21,438 nucleotides of DNA from HGM04593 sp045660825 (GTDB lineage Bacteria; Bacteroidota; Bacteroidia; Bacteroidales; Bacteroidaceae): NCBI GenBank assembly GCA_045660825.1, contig JAZREN010000016.1, forward strand, positions 1-21,438, given 5' to 3'. The position numbers and the translations under genes are program-made. Below, in pieces: positions 1 through 7,366 of the stretch; the stretch's first letter is position 1, and the number at the start of each line of letters is the position of its first letter. A model generated the notes under the pieces. It was not told where the DNA came from. It worked only from the letters and a program-made list of their open reading frames with translations, and did no database searches.

Positions 1-147
1 ATGGCATCAATCATAGCCAACCAATTCGGCGAGGCTGATGGTCTGCGACTCTCATCACTCATTGCCATTGGCTTGATACTATTCCTTATAACAGCAGCAA
101 TAAACATGGTGGGAAAGATAATGATTAAACGTGCAAGAATATCTTAA
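1..147 (+). CDS. pstC: Phosphate ABC transporter permease PstC, C-terminal end only
   Basis: The reading frame is open from the window edge and ends with TAA at 145-147, leaving 48 residues. It carries one hydrophobic segment (LSSLIAIGLILFLITAAINM) followed by a short basic tail, as at the C-terminus of PstC permeases. The ATG at position 1 is probably an internal methionine, since PstC proteins are around 300 residues or more. Identity rests mainly on context: pstA starts 3 bases later and pstB follows. PstC and PstA form the inner-membrane channel for high-affinity phosphate import. The gene is cut by the window, not visibly broken. Confidence 0.8.
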   Translation: MASIIANQFGEADGLRLSSLIAIGLILFLITAAINMVGKIMIKRARIS

Positions 148-150
148 TCT

Positions 151-1017
151 ATGACTACATTCAAAATAAAAAATCGCTTGGCAAAGGATAAACTGATGCT
201 GTGGAGTGTCTGCATTCTTGCAGCCCTTACAGCCGTGCCGTTGCTTGCCATTCTGGGAGAAGTATTATTGCGTGGTTACGACCAGCTTTCGTGGTCATTC
301 TTTACCGAGCCAACACCCACGGCATATAAGGCAATGAAAGCTATCGAGGTGGGTGAGCCTATCCCCGGGGGTATTGCAAATGGTATTATCGGTACGATGA
401 TTATGCTCGGAATGGCAGTAATTGTTGCCGTTCCCGTAGGCATCTTGTGCGGTGCATTCCTTGCGGAGAATAGCAAGAATCGCTTCGCCCAGGTAGTAAG
501 TTATTTAACCGACCTTTTGCAAGGAACACCATCGGTGATTATCGGTATTATCACCTACATTTGGGTGGTAGTACCCATGAAGGGCTATTCGGCTATTGCA
601 GGTAGCGTGGCACTTTGCATTATGATGCTTCCGCTTATTATCCGTTCAACCGAGGAGACTCTGAAAATTCTCCCGGCATCGCTTAAAGAGGCAGGTTTGG
701 CATTGGGTGGCAACAAGGCTCGTGTAATGCTCAAAGTGCAGTTGCCAGCAGCCTTCGGTGGTATCTTTACGGGGGTTCTGCTTGCCATATCACGAGTTAT
801 CGGTGAGACTGCACCATTGATGTTCACGGCACTTGGTTGCTCGCTTATCCGATGGTCTATCGACAAGCCAATATCGGCAGTACCATTGCTTATCTGGGAG
901 TTCTTCAACGACCCCAACCTACAGGAACTTATTTGGGGTGCATCGCTCTTCCTCTTGTTATTTGTACTTACATTGAATCTTACAGCTAAATATCTTGCAA
1001 AAAAATGGAATCAGTAA
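151..1017 (+). CDS. pstA: Phosphate ABC transporter permease PstA
   Basis: This 288-residue inner-membrane protein is the second permease subunit of the Pst phosphate importer. Hydrophobic segments lie near residues 15-40, 80-105, 120-145, 150-165, 200-225 and 260-282. The cytoplasmic EAA loop that contacts the ATPase is visible at about 180-198 (EAGLALGGNKARVMLKVQLP), followed by the RVIGETAPLMF stretch typical of PstA. Length fits the family. The start lies 3 bases after the pstC stop, and the 3' end overlaps pstB by 13 bases, so the three genes are surely one transcript. Known of the family: PstA works with PstC, PstB and the binding protein PstS. Confidence 0.93.
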   Translation: MTTFKIKNRLAKDKLMLWSVCILAALTAVPLLAILGEVLLRGYDQLSWSFFTEPTPTAYKAMKAIEVGEPIPGGIANGIIGTMIMLGMAVIVAVPVGILCGAFLAENSKNRFAQVVSYLTDLLQGTPSVIIGIITYIWVVVPMKGYSAIAGSVALCIMMLPLIIRSTEETLKILPASLKEAGLALGGNKARVMLKVQLPAAFGGIFTGVLLAISRVIGETAPLMFTALGCSLIRWSIDKPISAVPLLIWEFFNDPNLQELIWGASLFLLLFVLTLNLTAKYLAKKWNQ

Positions 1018-1772
1018 AACCTATATTGGAGTTTAAGAAGACTTGTGTATCATATACCAAGCAGACGATGGCGGTAAAGTATGTATCGGCTGCTATCGAG
1101 AGAAATACTATCACGGCAATTATGGGACCCTCTGGTTGTGGCAAATCGACACTTCTGCGTGCCGTAAACCTTATGCACAACCTCTATCAGAACATTCGTG
1201 TGGACGGTGAAATCCTGCTCAATGGCGATAATATCCTATCGATGGAACCAATTGATGTACGTCGCCGTGTGGGTATGGTTTTCCAGCGTCCCGCACCGTT
1301 CCCCACAATGAGCATATATGACAATGTACTTTCGGGCTTTGCTCTTAACGGTATCAAGCTCTCAAAGGCCGAGAAGGATGCCACCGTAGAGCGTTGCTTG
1401 AAGAGCGTTGCATTGTGGGAGGAGGTAAAGGATGTGTTGAATAAGAAGGGTACATTCCTCTCTGGCGGTCAGCAGCAGCGTCTCTGCATCGCCCGTGCCT
1501 TAGCAATGAAACCCGATGTGTTGTTGATGGACGAACCTACGTCGGCTCTCGACCCAATTGCAACAAAGCATATCGAGGAGCTATTGCTGGAGTTGCAGAA
1601 AGAGGTCACAATCCTCATCGTTACCCACAATATGGGACAGGCCAAGCGTATATCTTCAAAATCCATGTTCATGTACTTGGGCGAGCTTGTCGAGTATGGC
1701 GACACCGAAACAATGTTCAGCAACCCGTCTGATGAACGCACCAAGGCATATCTTACGGGCAAGATGGGGTAG
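1005..1772 (+). CDS. pstB: Phosphate ABC transporter ATP-binding protein PstB
   Basis: This 255-residue cytoplasmic ATPase powers phosphate import. Walker A is GPSGCGKST at residues 41-49 (K47), the ABC signature LSGGQQQR is at 152-159, and Walker B with its catalytic glutamate is LLMDEPTSALD (D176, E177). The switch histidine is in IVTHNM. Length and motif order match PstB closely. The ATG lies inside the end of pstA (13-base overlap), which suggests translational coupling. A hairpin terminator follows directly, so no phoU is attached to this end of the operon, although phoU often follows pstB; it could lie elsewhere. Confidence 0.96.
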   Translation: MESVKPILEFKKTCVSYTKQTMAVKYVSAAIERNTITAIMGPSGCGKSTLLRAVNLMHNLYQNIRVDGEILLNGDNILSMEPIDVRRRVGMVFQRPAPFPTMSIYDNVLSGFALNGIKLSKAEKDATVERCLKSVALWEEVKDVLNKKGTFLSGGQQQRLCIARALAMKPDVLLMDEPTSALDPIATKHIEELLLELQKEVTILIVTHNMGQAKRISSKSMFMYLGELVEYGDTETMFSNPSDERTKAYLTGKMG

Positions 1773-1790
1773 TGGGACTCTTTCAAGCAA

Positions 1791-1830
1791 TAAAGACCGG
1801 CCAATCAACTTGATTGACCGGTTTATTTGT
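1791..1830 (+). terminator. Rho-independent terminator of the pst operon
   Basis: An inverted repeat pairs 1796-1807 (ACCGGCCAATCA) with 1811-1822 (TGATTGACCGGT), with one C-A mismatch and a 3-base loop. A-rich bases precede it and TTTATTTG follows. It starts about 20 bases after the pstB stop. Confidence 0.8.
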
Positions 1831-1917
1831 TTGTGATAATTTAAACGACGTGCTTTTTCTATCAAAATCTTTTAATATTTTGATATGAATATTAAATATA
1901 ATAGCTTAACTTTGTAA

Positions 1918-1951
1918 ATTGTTATGATATGCCATAAAAAAGGTAAATTTG
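1918..1951 (+). promoter_or_regulatory. Candidate Bacteroidota promoter(s) for the V-ATPase operon
   Basis: The 294-base gap between pstB and atpE holds three exact matches to the Bacteroidota -7 box TAnnTTTG: 1907-1914 (TAACTTTG), 1944-1951 (TAAATTTG) and 1968-1975 (TAATTTTG). The middle one has the best-placed -33-like element, ATTG at 1918-1921, with a 22-base gap. The others have TTTG at gaps of 24 and 16. Which one is used cannot be decided from sequence. The rest of the gap holds the pst terminator and a degenerate repeat. Confidence 0.4.
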
Positions 1952-2004
1952 TTTCATGGATTATGGCTAATTTTGCATTGGATAAATCTTGTTGAGTGGA
2001 AAAT

Positions 2005-2032
2005 GGATATCCCTATGCGGCCGATATGACAG
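2005..2032 (-). repeat. Degenerate copy of the dispersed short repeat
   Basis: GGATATCCCTATGCGGCC followed by GATATGACAG resembles the copy at 15083-15112 and, more weakly, those at 6700-6726 and 21408-21434. Reverse-complemented it begins with CTGTCATATCGG. It lies in the leader of atpE and is the least well-kept member, so the assignment is tentative. Confidence 0.45.
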
Positions 2033-2066
2033 ACGAATGTTTGACTAAATAAAAACTTTATATATT

Positions 2067-2654
2067 ATGGAAAATAAGATTCAGGAATTGACCGAGAAAA
2101 TCTATGCCGAGGGCGTGGAGAAAGGTAAAGCCGAGGCTGACCGTCTCGTGTGCGAGGCAAAGGAAAATGCGGCTGAAATTGTAAAGAAGGCGCAGGCCGA
2201 GGCCGATGCTATTGTGGCTGCTGCCAAGAAAAAGGCCGAGGAACTCGAGGCGAACACCCGTTCCGAGATTAAGCTCTACGGCGCTCAGGCAGTAGGTGCT
2301 TTGAAGTCGGAAATAGCAACAGTCGTTACCGATACAATTGTAAAGGATGCTGTCAAGGAGGCTCTTGCTGGCGACTCTGTAAAGGCTATGCTCGTGAAGA
2401 TTGCCGAGCGTTGGAACTCTGACGAGGCATTGGTTATTTCAACAGCCGAGGCTGATGAACTCAAGGCTTATTTTGCAAAGAACGCCAAGGCGTTGCTTGA
2501 CAAGGGTGTCGAGATCAAGCAGGTGAATGGTATGAAGACACTCTTCTCAATTGCTCCTGCCGATGGTTCTTACAAGGTGAATTTCGGTGAGGCCGAGTTC
2601 GAGGCGTTCTTCAAGTCGTTCCTCCGTCCTCAAATGGTTGAACTCCTGTTTTAA
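2067..2654 (+). CDS. atpE: V-type ATPase subunit E (peripheral stalk)
   Basis: This 195-residue protein is the peripheral-stalk subunit that ties the A3B3 head to the membrane subunit I. Residues 1-80 form a long charged helix rich in Ala, Glu and Lys (for example AAEIVKKAQAEADAIVAAA) with the heptad look of the E-subunit coil. A globular C-terminal part follows (about 105-195). It is the first gene of the operon, 18 bases before the DUF2764 gene. Length is normal for prokaryotic subunit E. No separate G/H stalk partner is seen in the operon, so either E works alone or its partner is encoded elsewhere. The name atpE here means V-type E, not the F-type c subunit. Confidence 0.88.
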   Translation: MENKIQELTEKIYAEGVEKGKAEADRLVCEAKENAAEIVKKAQAEADAIVAAAKKKAEELEANTRSEIKLYGAQAVGALKSEIATVVTDTIVKDAVKEALAGDSVKAMLVKIAERWNSDEALVISTAEADELKAYFAKNAKALLDKGVEIKQVNGMKTLFSIAPADGSYKVNFGEAEFEAFFKSFLRPQMVELLF

Positions 2655-2672
2655 TTTACAATACTGATTGCA

Positions 2673-3512
2673 ATGGCTAACTACTATTGTCAGGTAGCGG
2701 GATTGCCCGATGTTGCATTTGACGGCAGTAAGGCGGCGTACACGGTCGAGCGTTTCAAGGAGGAACTCTATCCTGCGCTTTCGGCCCGTGATGCAAAATG
2801 TGTCGACCTGCTTTTCCTCTCAATCGACAATGCGAATATTCTTGATATTCTAAAGCATGGCGAGGAGGCGAAGGTTGCGAACTTCGGCTGCTACAGCAAG
2901 GAGGAACTGCTGGATATCATAGCCTCGGCAAAGGACGGTGATGCTCCAAGAAAAGATGTTCCATCCTATCTGTACCGCTTTTTCGATTACTATTTTGCCA
3001 ACGAAAGCAACGAGAATATCATATGGAACGATGTGCTCTGCGCATATTACTATGACTATGCGACAGCTTCACACAACAAGTTCGTTGCAGCCTGGTTTGC
3101 TTTCAACCGCAATGTAAACAATATACTTGTCGCGTTCACAGCCCGCAAGTATAAGATGAATATTGCCGATGTTGTCATTGGCGGGGACGAGGTTGCCACT
3201 CTCTTGCGCACCTCGGCGGCACGTGACTTTGAACTCTCGGGCGCGCTCGACTATTTCGAGGCGGTGCAGCGCATGAGTGAGAACGGCAAGTTGCAGGAGC
3301 GCGAGCACCAGCTCGACGAATTGCGCTGGAACTGGCTCGCGGATAACTCTGTGTTCAACTACTTTACAGTTGAGCGTCTTTTCGTCTTCTTGCAGAAGCT
3401 CATCATCATTGAACGCTGGGAGGCTCTTGATGCCGAGAAAGGTATGCAACGCTACAACGAGATGATTGCCGAACTCAAATCGGGTATGGATAAAATGTCC
3501 TTTGAGATTTAA
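2673..3512 (+). CDS. DUF2764 family protein of V-ATPase operons (possible C-subunit counterpart)
   Basis: This 279-residue soluble, acidic protein begins MANYYCQVAGLPD, the N-terminus expected of the DUF2764 family, whose members sit between the E and A genes of V-ATPase operons in Bacteroidota, Treponema and Chlamydia. The same position is kept here, 18 bases after atpE and 29 bases before atpA. It is rich in aromatic residues (LYRFFDYYF, CAYYYDYA) and looks largely helical; no signal peptide or membrane span is seen. The operon lacks a recognisable subunit C (the funnel linking the central shaft to the K ring). That this protein fills that role is inference from gene position and helical character. 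Confidence 0.8.
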   Translation: MANYYCQVAGLPDVAFDGSKAAYTVERFKEELYPALSARDAKCVDLLFLSIDNANILDILKHGEEAKVANFGCYSKEELLDIIASAKDGDAPRKDVPSYLYRFFDYYFANESNENIIWNDVLCAYYYDYATASHNKFVAAWFAFNRNVNNILVAFTARKYKMNIADVVIGGDEVATLLRTSAARDFELSGALDYFEAVQRMSENGKLQEREHQLDELRWNWLADNSVFNYFTVERLFVFLQKLIIIERWEALDAEKGMQRYNEMIAELKSGMDKMSFEI

Positions 3513-3541
3513 GGAAAAAGAAAAATAAATATAATATAGAT

Positions 3542-5296
3542 ATGGCTACAAAAGGAAAAGTAACCGGCGTTATAGCAAACATGGTGCTCTTGGCTGTTGA
3601 CGGCCCTGTGGCACAGAATGAGATTTGTTATATCAAGACCGGTGGCGACAGTCTGATGGCAGAGGTCATCAAGGTTAATGGCGCCAAGGTGTATGTTCAG
3701 GTTTTTGAGAGCACACGCCGTTTGAAGATTGGTGAGGAGGCGGAGTTTACAGGGCACATGCTCGAGGTTTCGCTCGCGCCTGGTATGTTGTCTAAGAACT
3801 ACGATGGTTTGCAGAACGATCTCGACAAGATGGAGGGTGTGTTCCTCAAACGTGGTGACTATACCAACCCGCTCGACGAGGACAAGATCTGGCACTTCGA
3901 GCCAATTGTAAAGGTCGGCGACGTTGTAGAGGCTGCTGCATGGTTGGGTAAGGTAGAGGAGAACCACCAGAACCTCAAGATTATGGCTCCTTTCGGCATC
4001 GAAGGCAAGTGGACCGTCAAGTCAATTGCAGCCGAGGGTGACTACAAGATTACAGATACAATTGCTGTGATTGTGAATGCCGAGGGTGAGGAGAAGACCC
4101 TTAACATGATTCAGAAATGGCCCGTGCGTGTTGCCATGAGTGACTACAAGGAGAAACCACGTCCATTCAAGTTGCTCGAGACAGGTGTGCGCACAATCGA
4201 TACACTCAACCCAATTGTGGAAGGTGGTACAGGCTTCATTCCCGGTCCTTTCGGTACAGGAAAGACCGTGCTCCAGCACGCCATTTCAAAGCAGGCCGAG
4301 GCCGACATCGTTATCATCGCTGCCTGCGGTGAGCGTGCGAACGAGGTCGTGGAAATCTTTACCGAGTTCCCCGAACTCATCGACCCACACACAGGCCGCA
4401 AGCTCATGGAGCGTACAATCATCATCGCCAATACATCAAACATGCCGGTTGCAGCCCGTGAGGCATCGGTATACACCGCTATGACTCTTGCCGAGTATTA
4501 CCGTGCGATGGGGTTGCGTGTTCTGTTGATGGCCGACTCGACATCACGTTGGGCACAGGCGCTCCGCGAGATGTCGAACCGTATGGAGGAGCTTCCCGGT
4601 CCCGATGCGTTCCCAATGGATATCTCATCAATCATTGCCAACTTCTACAGCCGCGCAGGTTTCGTATACCTCAACAACGGCGAGGCGGGTTCAATTACCT
4701 TCATCGGTACTGTGTCACCGGCCGGTGGTAACCTCAAGGAGCCTGTGACCGAGAATACAAAGAAGGTTGCACGTTGTTTCTATGCTCTTGAGCAGGAACG
4801 CGCCGACAAGAAACGTTACCCGGCTGTCAACCCAATTGACTCCTATTCAAAATATATTGAATATCCCGAGTTCGAGAGCTACATCACCGCTCTTGTTGGT
4901 GACGGTTGGTTGTCAATGGTGAACGAGGCAAAGACACGTTTGCAGCGTGGTAAGGAGATTGCCGAGCAAATCAACATTCTTGGTGACGACGGTGTACCAG
5001 TGGATTACCACGTTACATTCTGGAAGTCGGAGCTTATTGACTTCGTTATCCTACAGCAGGATGCATTCGACGAGGTTGATGCCGTTACTCCGCTTGAGCG
5101 TCAGCAGGAGCTCTTGAAACTTGTTACCGACATCTGTCGCGACGAGTATGAGTTCGAGGATTTCCAGCAGGTGACCGACTTCTTCAAGAAGGCAATCAAC
5201 ATATGCAAGCAGATGAACTATTCAGTGTTCAAGAGCGAGAAATACAATGCATATTATACCGAACTGATGCAGCACCTTGCGACAAAGCAGGCTTAA
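3542..5296 (+). CDS. atpA: V-type ATPase catalytic subunit A
   Basis: This 584-residue protein is the ATP-hydrolysing or ATP-synthesising subunit of the A3B3 head. The P-loop is GPFGTGKT at residues 235-242 (K241), the catalytic-glutamate motif GER is at 263-265, and MADSTSRWAQALRE lies near 330-343. The N-terminal beta-barrel (about 1-75) begins with GKVTGVIANMVLLAV. The A-specific insertion, absent from F-type beta subunits, lies between about 110 and 200. Length matches the family (about 580-590). It sits between the DUF2764 gene and atpB, with 18 bases before atpB. Strong codon bias and high GC suggest good expression. Confidence 0.97.
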   Translation: MATKGKVTGVIANMVLLAVDGPVAQNEICYIKTGGDSLMAEVIKVNGAKVYVQVFESTRRLKIGEEAEFTGHMLEVSLAPGMLSKNYDGLQNDLDKMEGVFLKRGDYTNPLDEDKIWHFEPIVKVGDVVEAAAWLGKVEENHQNLKIMAPFGIEGKWTVKSIAAEGDYKITDTIAVIVNAEGEEKTLNMIQKWPVRVAMSDYKEKPRPFKLLETGVRTIDTLNPIVEGGTGFIPGPFGTGKTVLQHAISKQAEADIVIIAACGERANEVVEIFTEFPELIDPHTGRKLMERTIIIANTSNMPVAAREASVYTAMTLAEYYRAMGLRVLLMADSTSRWAQALREMSNRMEELPGPDAFPMDISSIIANFYSRAGFVYLNNGEAGSITFIGTVSPAGGNLKEPVTENTKKVARCFYALEQERADKKRYPAVNPIDSYSKYIEYPEFESYITALVGDGWLSMVNEAKTRLQRGKEIAEQINILGDDGVPVDYHVTFWKSELIDFVILQQDAFDEVDAVTPLERQQELLKLVTDICRDEYEFEDFQQVTDFFKKAINICKQMNYSVFKSEKYNAYYTELMQHLATKQA

Positions 5297-5314
5297 CCGT
5301 TAACACATAGAATT

Positions 5315-6634
5315 ATGGCTACAGAAGCATTCAAAAAGATATATACAAAAATCAACTCCATAACCAAGGCTACCTGTTCACTCAATGCAACAGGTGTAGG
5401 TTATGACGAGCTTGCCACCGTTAATGGCAAGTTGGCCCAGGTCGTAAAGATTATGGGCGACGAGGTAACACTCCAGGTGTTCGAGGGTACCGGTGGTATT
5501 CCAACTGATGCCGAGGTTGTTTTCTTGGGCAAGGCTCCTTCGCTCAAGGTGAGCGATGAACTCACAGGCCGTTTCTTCAATGCATATGGTGACCCAATCG
5601 ACGGTGGTCCTGCAGTTGAGGGTAAGGAGGTTGAGATTGGTGGTCCATCGGTGAACCCTGTTCGCCGCAAGCAACCATCGGAGCTCATTGCTACAGGTAT
5701 TGCGGGTATCGACCTTAACAACACTCTTGTGACAGGTCAGAAGATTCCGTTCTTTGCCGACCCCGACCAGCCTTACAACCAGGTGATGGCAAACGTGGCA
5801 ATGCGTGCGCAGACTGACAAGATTATCCTTGGTGGTATGGGTATGACAAACGACGACTACCTCTACTTCAAGAACCTCTTTACAAACGCAGGTGCTCTCG
5901 ACCGCATCATCTCGTTTATGAACACAACTGAGGACCCAGCCGTTGAACGTCTGCTCATCCCCGATATGGCATTGACCGCAGCCGAGTACTTTGCTGTTGA
6001 AAAGAACCAGAAGGTGCTTGTGTTGCTCACCGACATGACAATGTATGCCGATGCGCTCTCAATCGTGTCGAACCGTATGGACCAGATTCCTTCAAAGGAC
6101 TCAATGCCTGGTTCGCTCTATTCAGACCTTGCAAAGATCTACGAGAAGGCCGTGCAGTTCCCCGCAGGTGGTTCAATCACTATCATTGCGGTGACAACCC
6201 TTTCGGGTGGCGATATCACACATGCTGTGCCCGATAACACCGGTTATATCACTGAGGGTCAGTTGTTCCTCCGTCGCGACAGCGATATCGGTAAAGTTGT
6301 GGTTGACCCATTCCGTTCACTCTCACGTCTGAAACAGCTTGTTTCCGGTAAGAAGACACGTAAGGACCACCCACAGGTGATGAACGCCGCCGTGCGTCTT
6401 TATGCCGATGCTGCAAATGCAAAGACAAAGATGGAGAACGGTTTCGACCTCACAGACTACGACAAGCGTACACTCTCGTTTGCCAAGGAGTACTCGGACA
6501 AGATTTTGGCTATCGACGTCAACCTTGACACAACCGAGATGCTCGATGTTACATGGGGCTTGTTCTCACGTTACTTCAAGCCCGAGGAGGTTAACATCCG
6601 TCAGGAATTTGTCGACACATATTGGAAAAAATAA
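5315..6634 (+). CDS. atpB: V-type ATPase regulatory subunit B
   Basis: This 439-residue partner of subunit A forms the other half of the hexameric head. As expected for B, it has no P-loop: the matching place reads QKIPFFADPDQPYNQ (about 142-156). The arginine that reaches into the A active site is in SLSRL (R338). ELTGRFFNAYGDPIDGGP (about 82-99) is the usual end of the N-terminal barrel. It is slightly short against the usual 455-465 residues, consistent with the compact forms of this operon type. After its stop comes a 129-base gap holding an inverted repeat element, then atpD. Confidence 0.96.
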   Translation: MATEAFKKIYTKINSITKATCSLNATGVGYDELATVNGKLAQVVKIMGDEVTLQVFEGTGGIPTDAEVVFLGKAPSLKVSDELTGRFFNAYGDPIDGGPAVEGKEVEIGGPSVNPVRRKQPSELIATGIAGIDLNNTLVTGQKIPFFADPDQPYNQVMANVAMRAQTDKIILGGMGMTNDDYLYFKNLFTNAGALDRIISFMNTTEDPAVERLLIPDMALTAAEYFAVEKNQKVLVLLTDMTMYADALSIVSNRMDQIPSKDSMPGSLYSDLAKIYEKAVQFPAGGSITIIAVTTLSGGDITHAVPDNTGYITEGQLFLRRDSDIGKVVVDPFRSLSRLKQLVSGKKTRKDHPQVMNAAVRLYADAANAKTKMENGFDLTDYDKRTLSFAKEYSDKILAIDVNLDTTEMLDVTWGLFSRYFKPEEVNIRQEFVDTYWKK

Positions 6635-6655
6635 GATAACGGTATAGGTGTATAT

Positions 6656-6726
6656 GTCATTCTGAACGAATGTGAAGAATCTCAATGACATACGGAAAAG
6701 TGATACTTCGTTACACTCAGTATGAC
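6656..6726. repeat. Inverted-pair copy of the dispersed repeat inside the V-ATPase operon
   Basis: A left arm at 6656-6683 (GTCATTCTGAACGAATGTGA then AGAATC) faces an imperfect complementary right arm at 6700-6726 (GTGATACTTCGTTACACTCA then GTATGAC). The whole 71-base unit could fold into a long hairpin in the atpB-atpD intercistronic RNA. It has no coding capacity. Confidence 0.7.
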
Positions 6727-6763
6727 GTGAAGCTATATTGTTGCAAAAATGATAATTTAGGGA

Positions 6764-7366
6764 ATGATAGCATTTCAATATAATAAAACATCGCTTCAGC
6801 AACTCGAAAAGCAACTGAAGATGCGTGTCAGGACTCTCCCCATCATCAAGAGCAAGGAGAGTGCCCTGCGCATTGAGGTGAAGAAGTGCAAGGCCGAGAT
6901 GGAATTGCACGACGAGGAGTATGCTGCCCAGCTCGAGCAGTACCGCGCGCTCTTTGCGCTGTGGAACGAGTTCGACCCCTCGCTTGTGCGCACTGGCGAG
7001 CTGTTGATAGGGCAGCAGAAGGTGGCGGGTGTCAAGGTGCCGGTGTTGGAGAACGCCAGCTTTGTCATCGGTCGCTACAGCCTCTTCAATTCGCCCAAAT
7101 GGTTTGCCGACGGTATTGAGTTGCTCAAGGATATGGCAATGACGGCAATACGCCGTGAATTGCTCAACCGCAAGCTGGTGTTGCTTGAACATGCACGAAA
7201 GAAGACAACCCAAAAGGTAAACCTCTTTGAAAAGGTGCAGATTCCGGGCTACCAGGATGCAATCAGAAAAATCAAACGATTTATGGAAGACGAGGAGAAC
7301 CTGTCAAAATCTTCACAGAAGATCTTGAAGTCCTTGTTGGAGCAAAGAGAGGAGGTGACAGCATGA
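6764..7366 (+). CDS. atpD: V-type ATPase subunit D (central shaft)
   Basis: This 200-residue protein is the rotating shaft inside the A3B3 head. It starts IAFQYNKTSLQQLEKQLKMR and has two long helices, at about 5-70 and 125-195, separated by a short region. That is the antiparallel coiled-coil hairpin of subunit D. The length agrees with the family. The stop overlaps the atpI start by 4 bases (ATGA), implying translational coupling. In other V-ATPases subunit F binds D, but no F gene is seen here. The name is V-type D, not F-type beta. Confidence 0.9.
   Translation: MIAFQYNKTSLQQLEKQLKMRVRTLPIIKSKESALRIEVKKCKAEMELHDEEYAAQLEQYRALFALWNEFDPSLVRTGELLIGQQKVAGVKVPVLENASFVIGRYSLFNSPKWFADGIELLKDMAMTAIRRELLNRKLVLLEHARKKTTQKVNLFEKVQIPGYQDAIRKIKRFMEDEENLSKSSQKILKSLLEQREEVTA

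Noticed and set aside
6566..7213. Long leftward open frame opposite atpD
   Set aside because: It is antisense to a clear atpD and continues through the dispersed repeat; the translated repeat gives a typical meaningless stretch, and no family is recognised.
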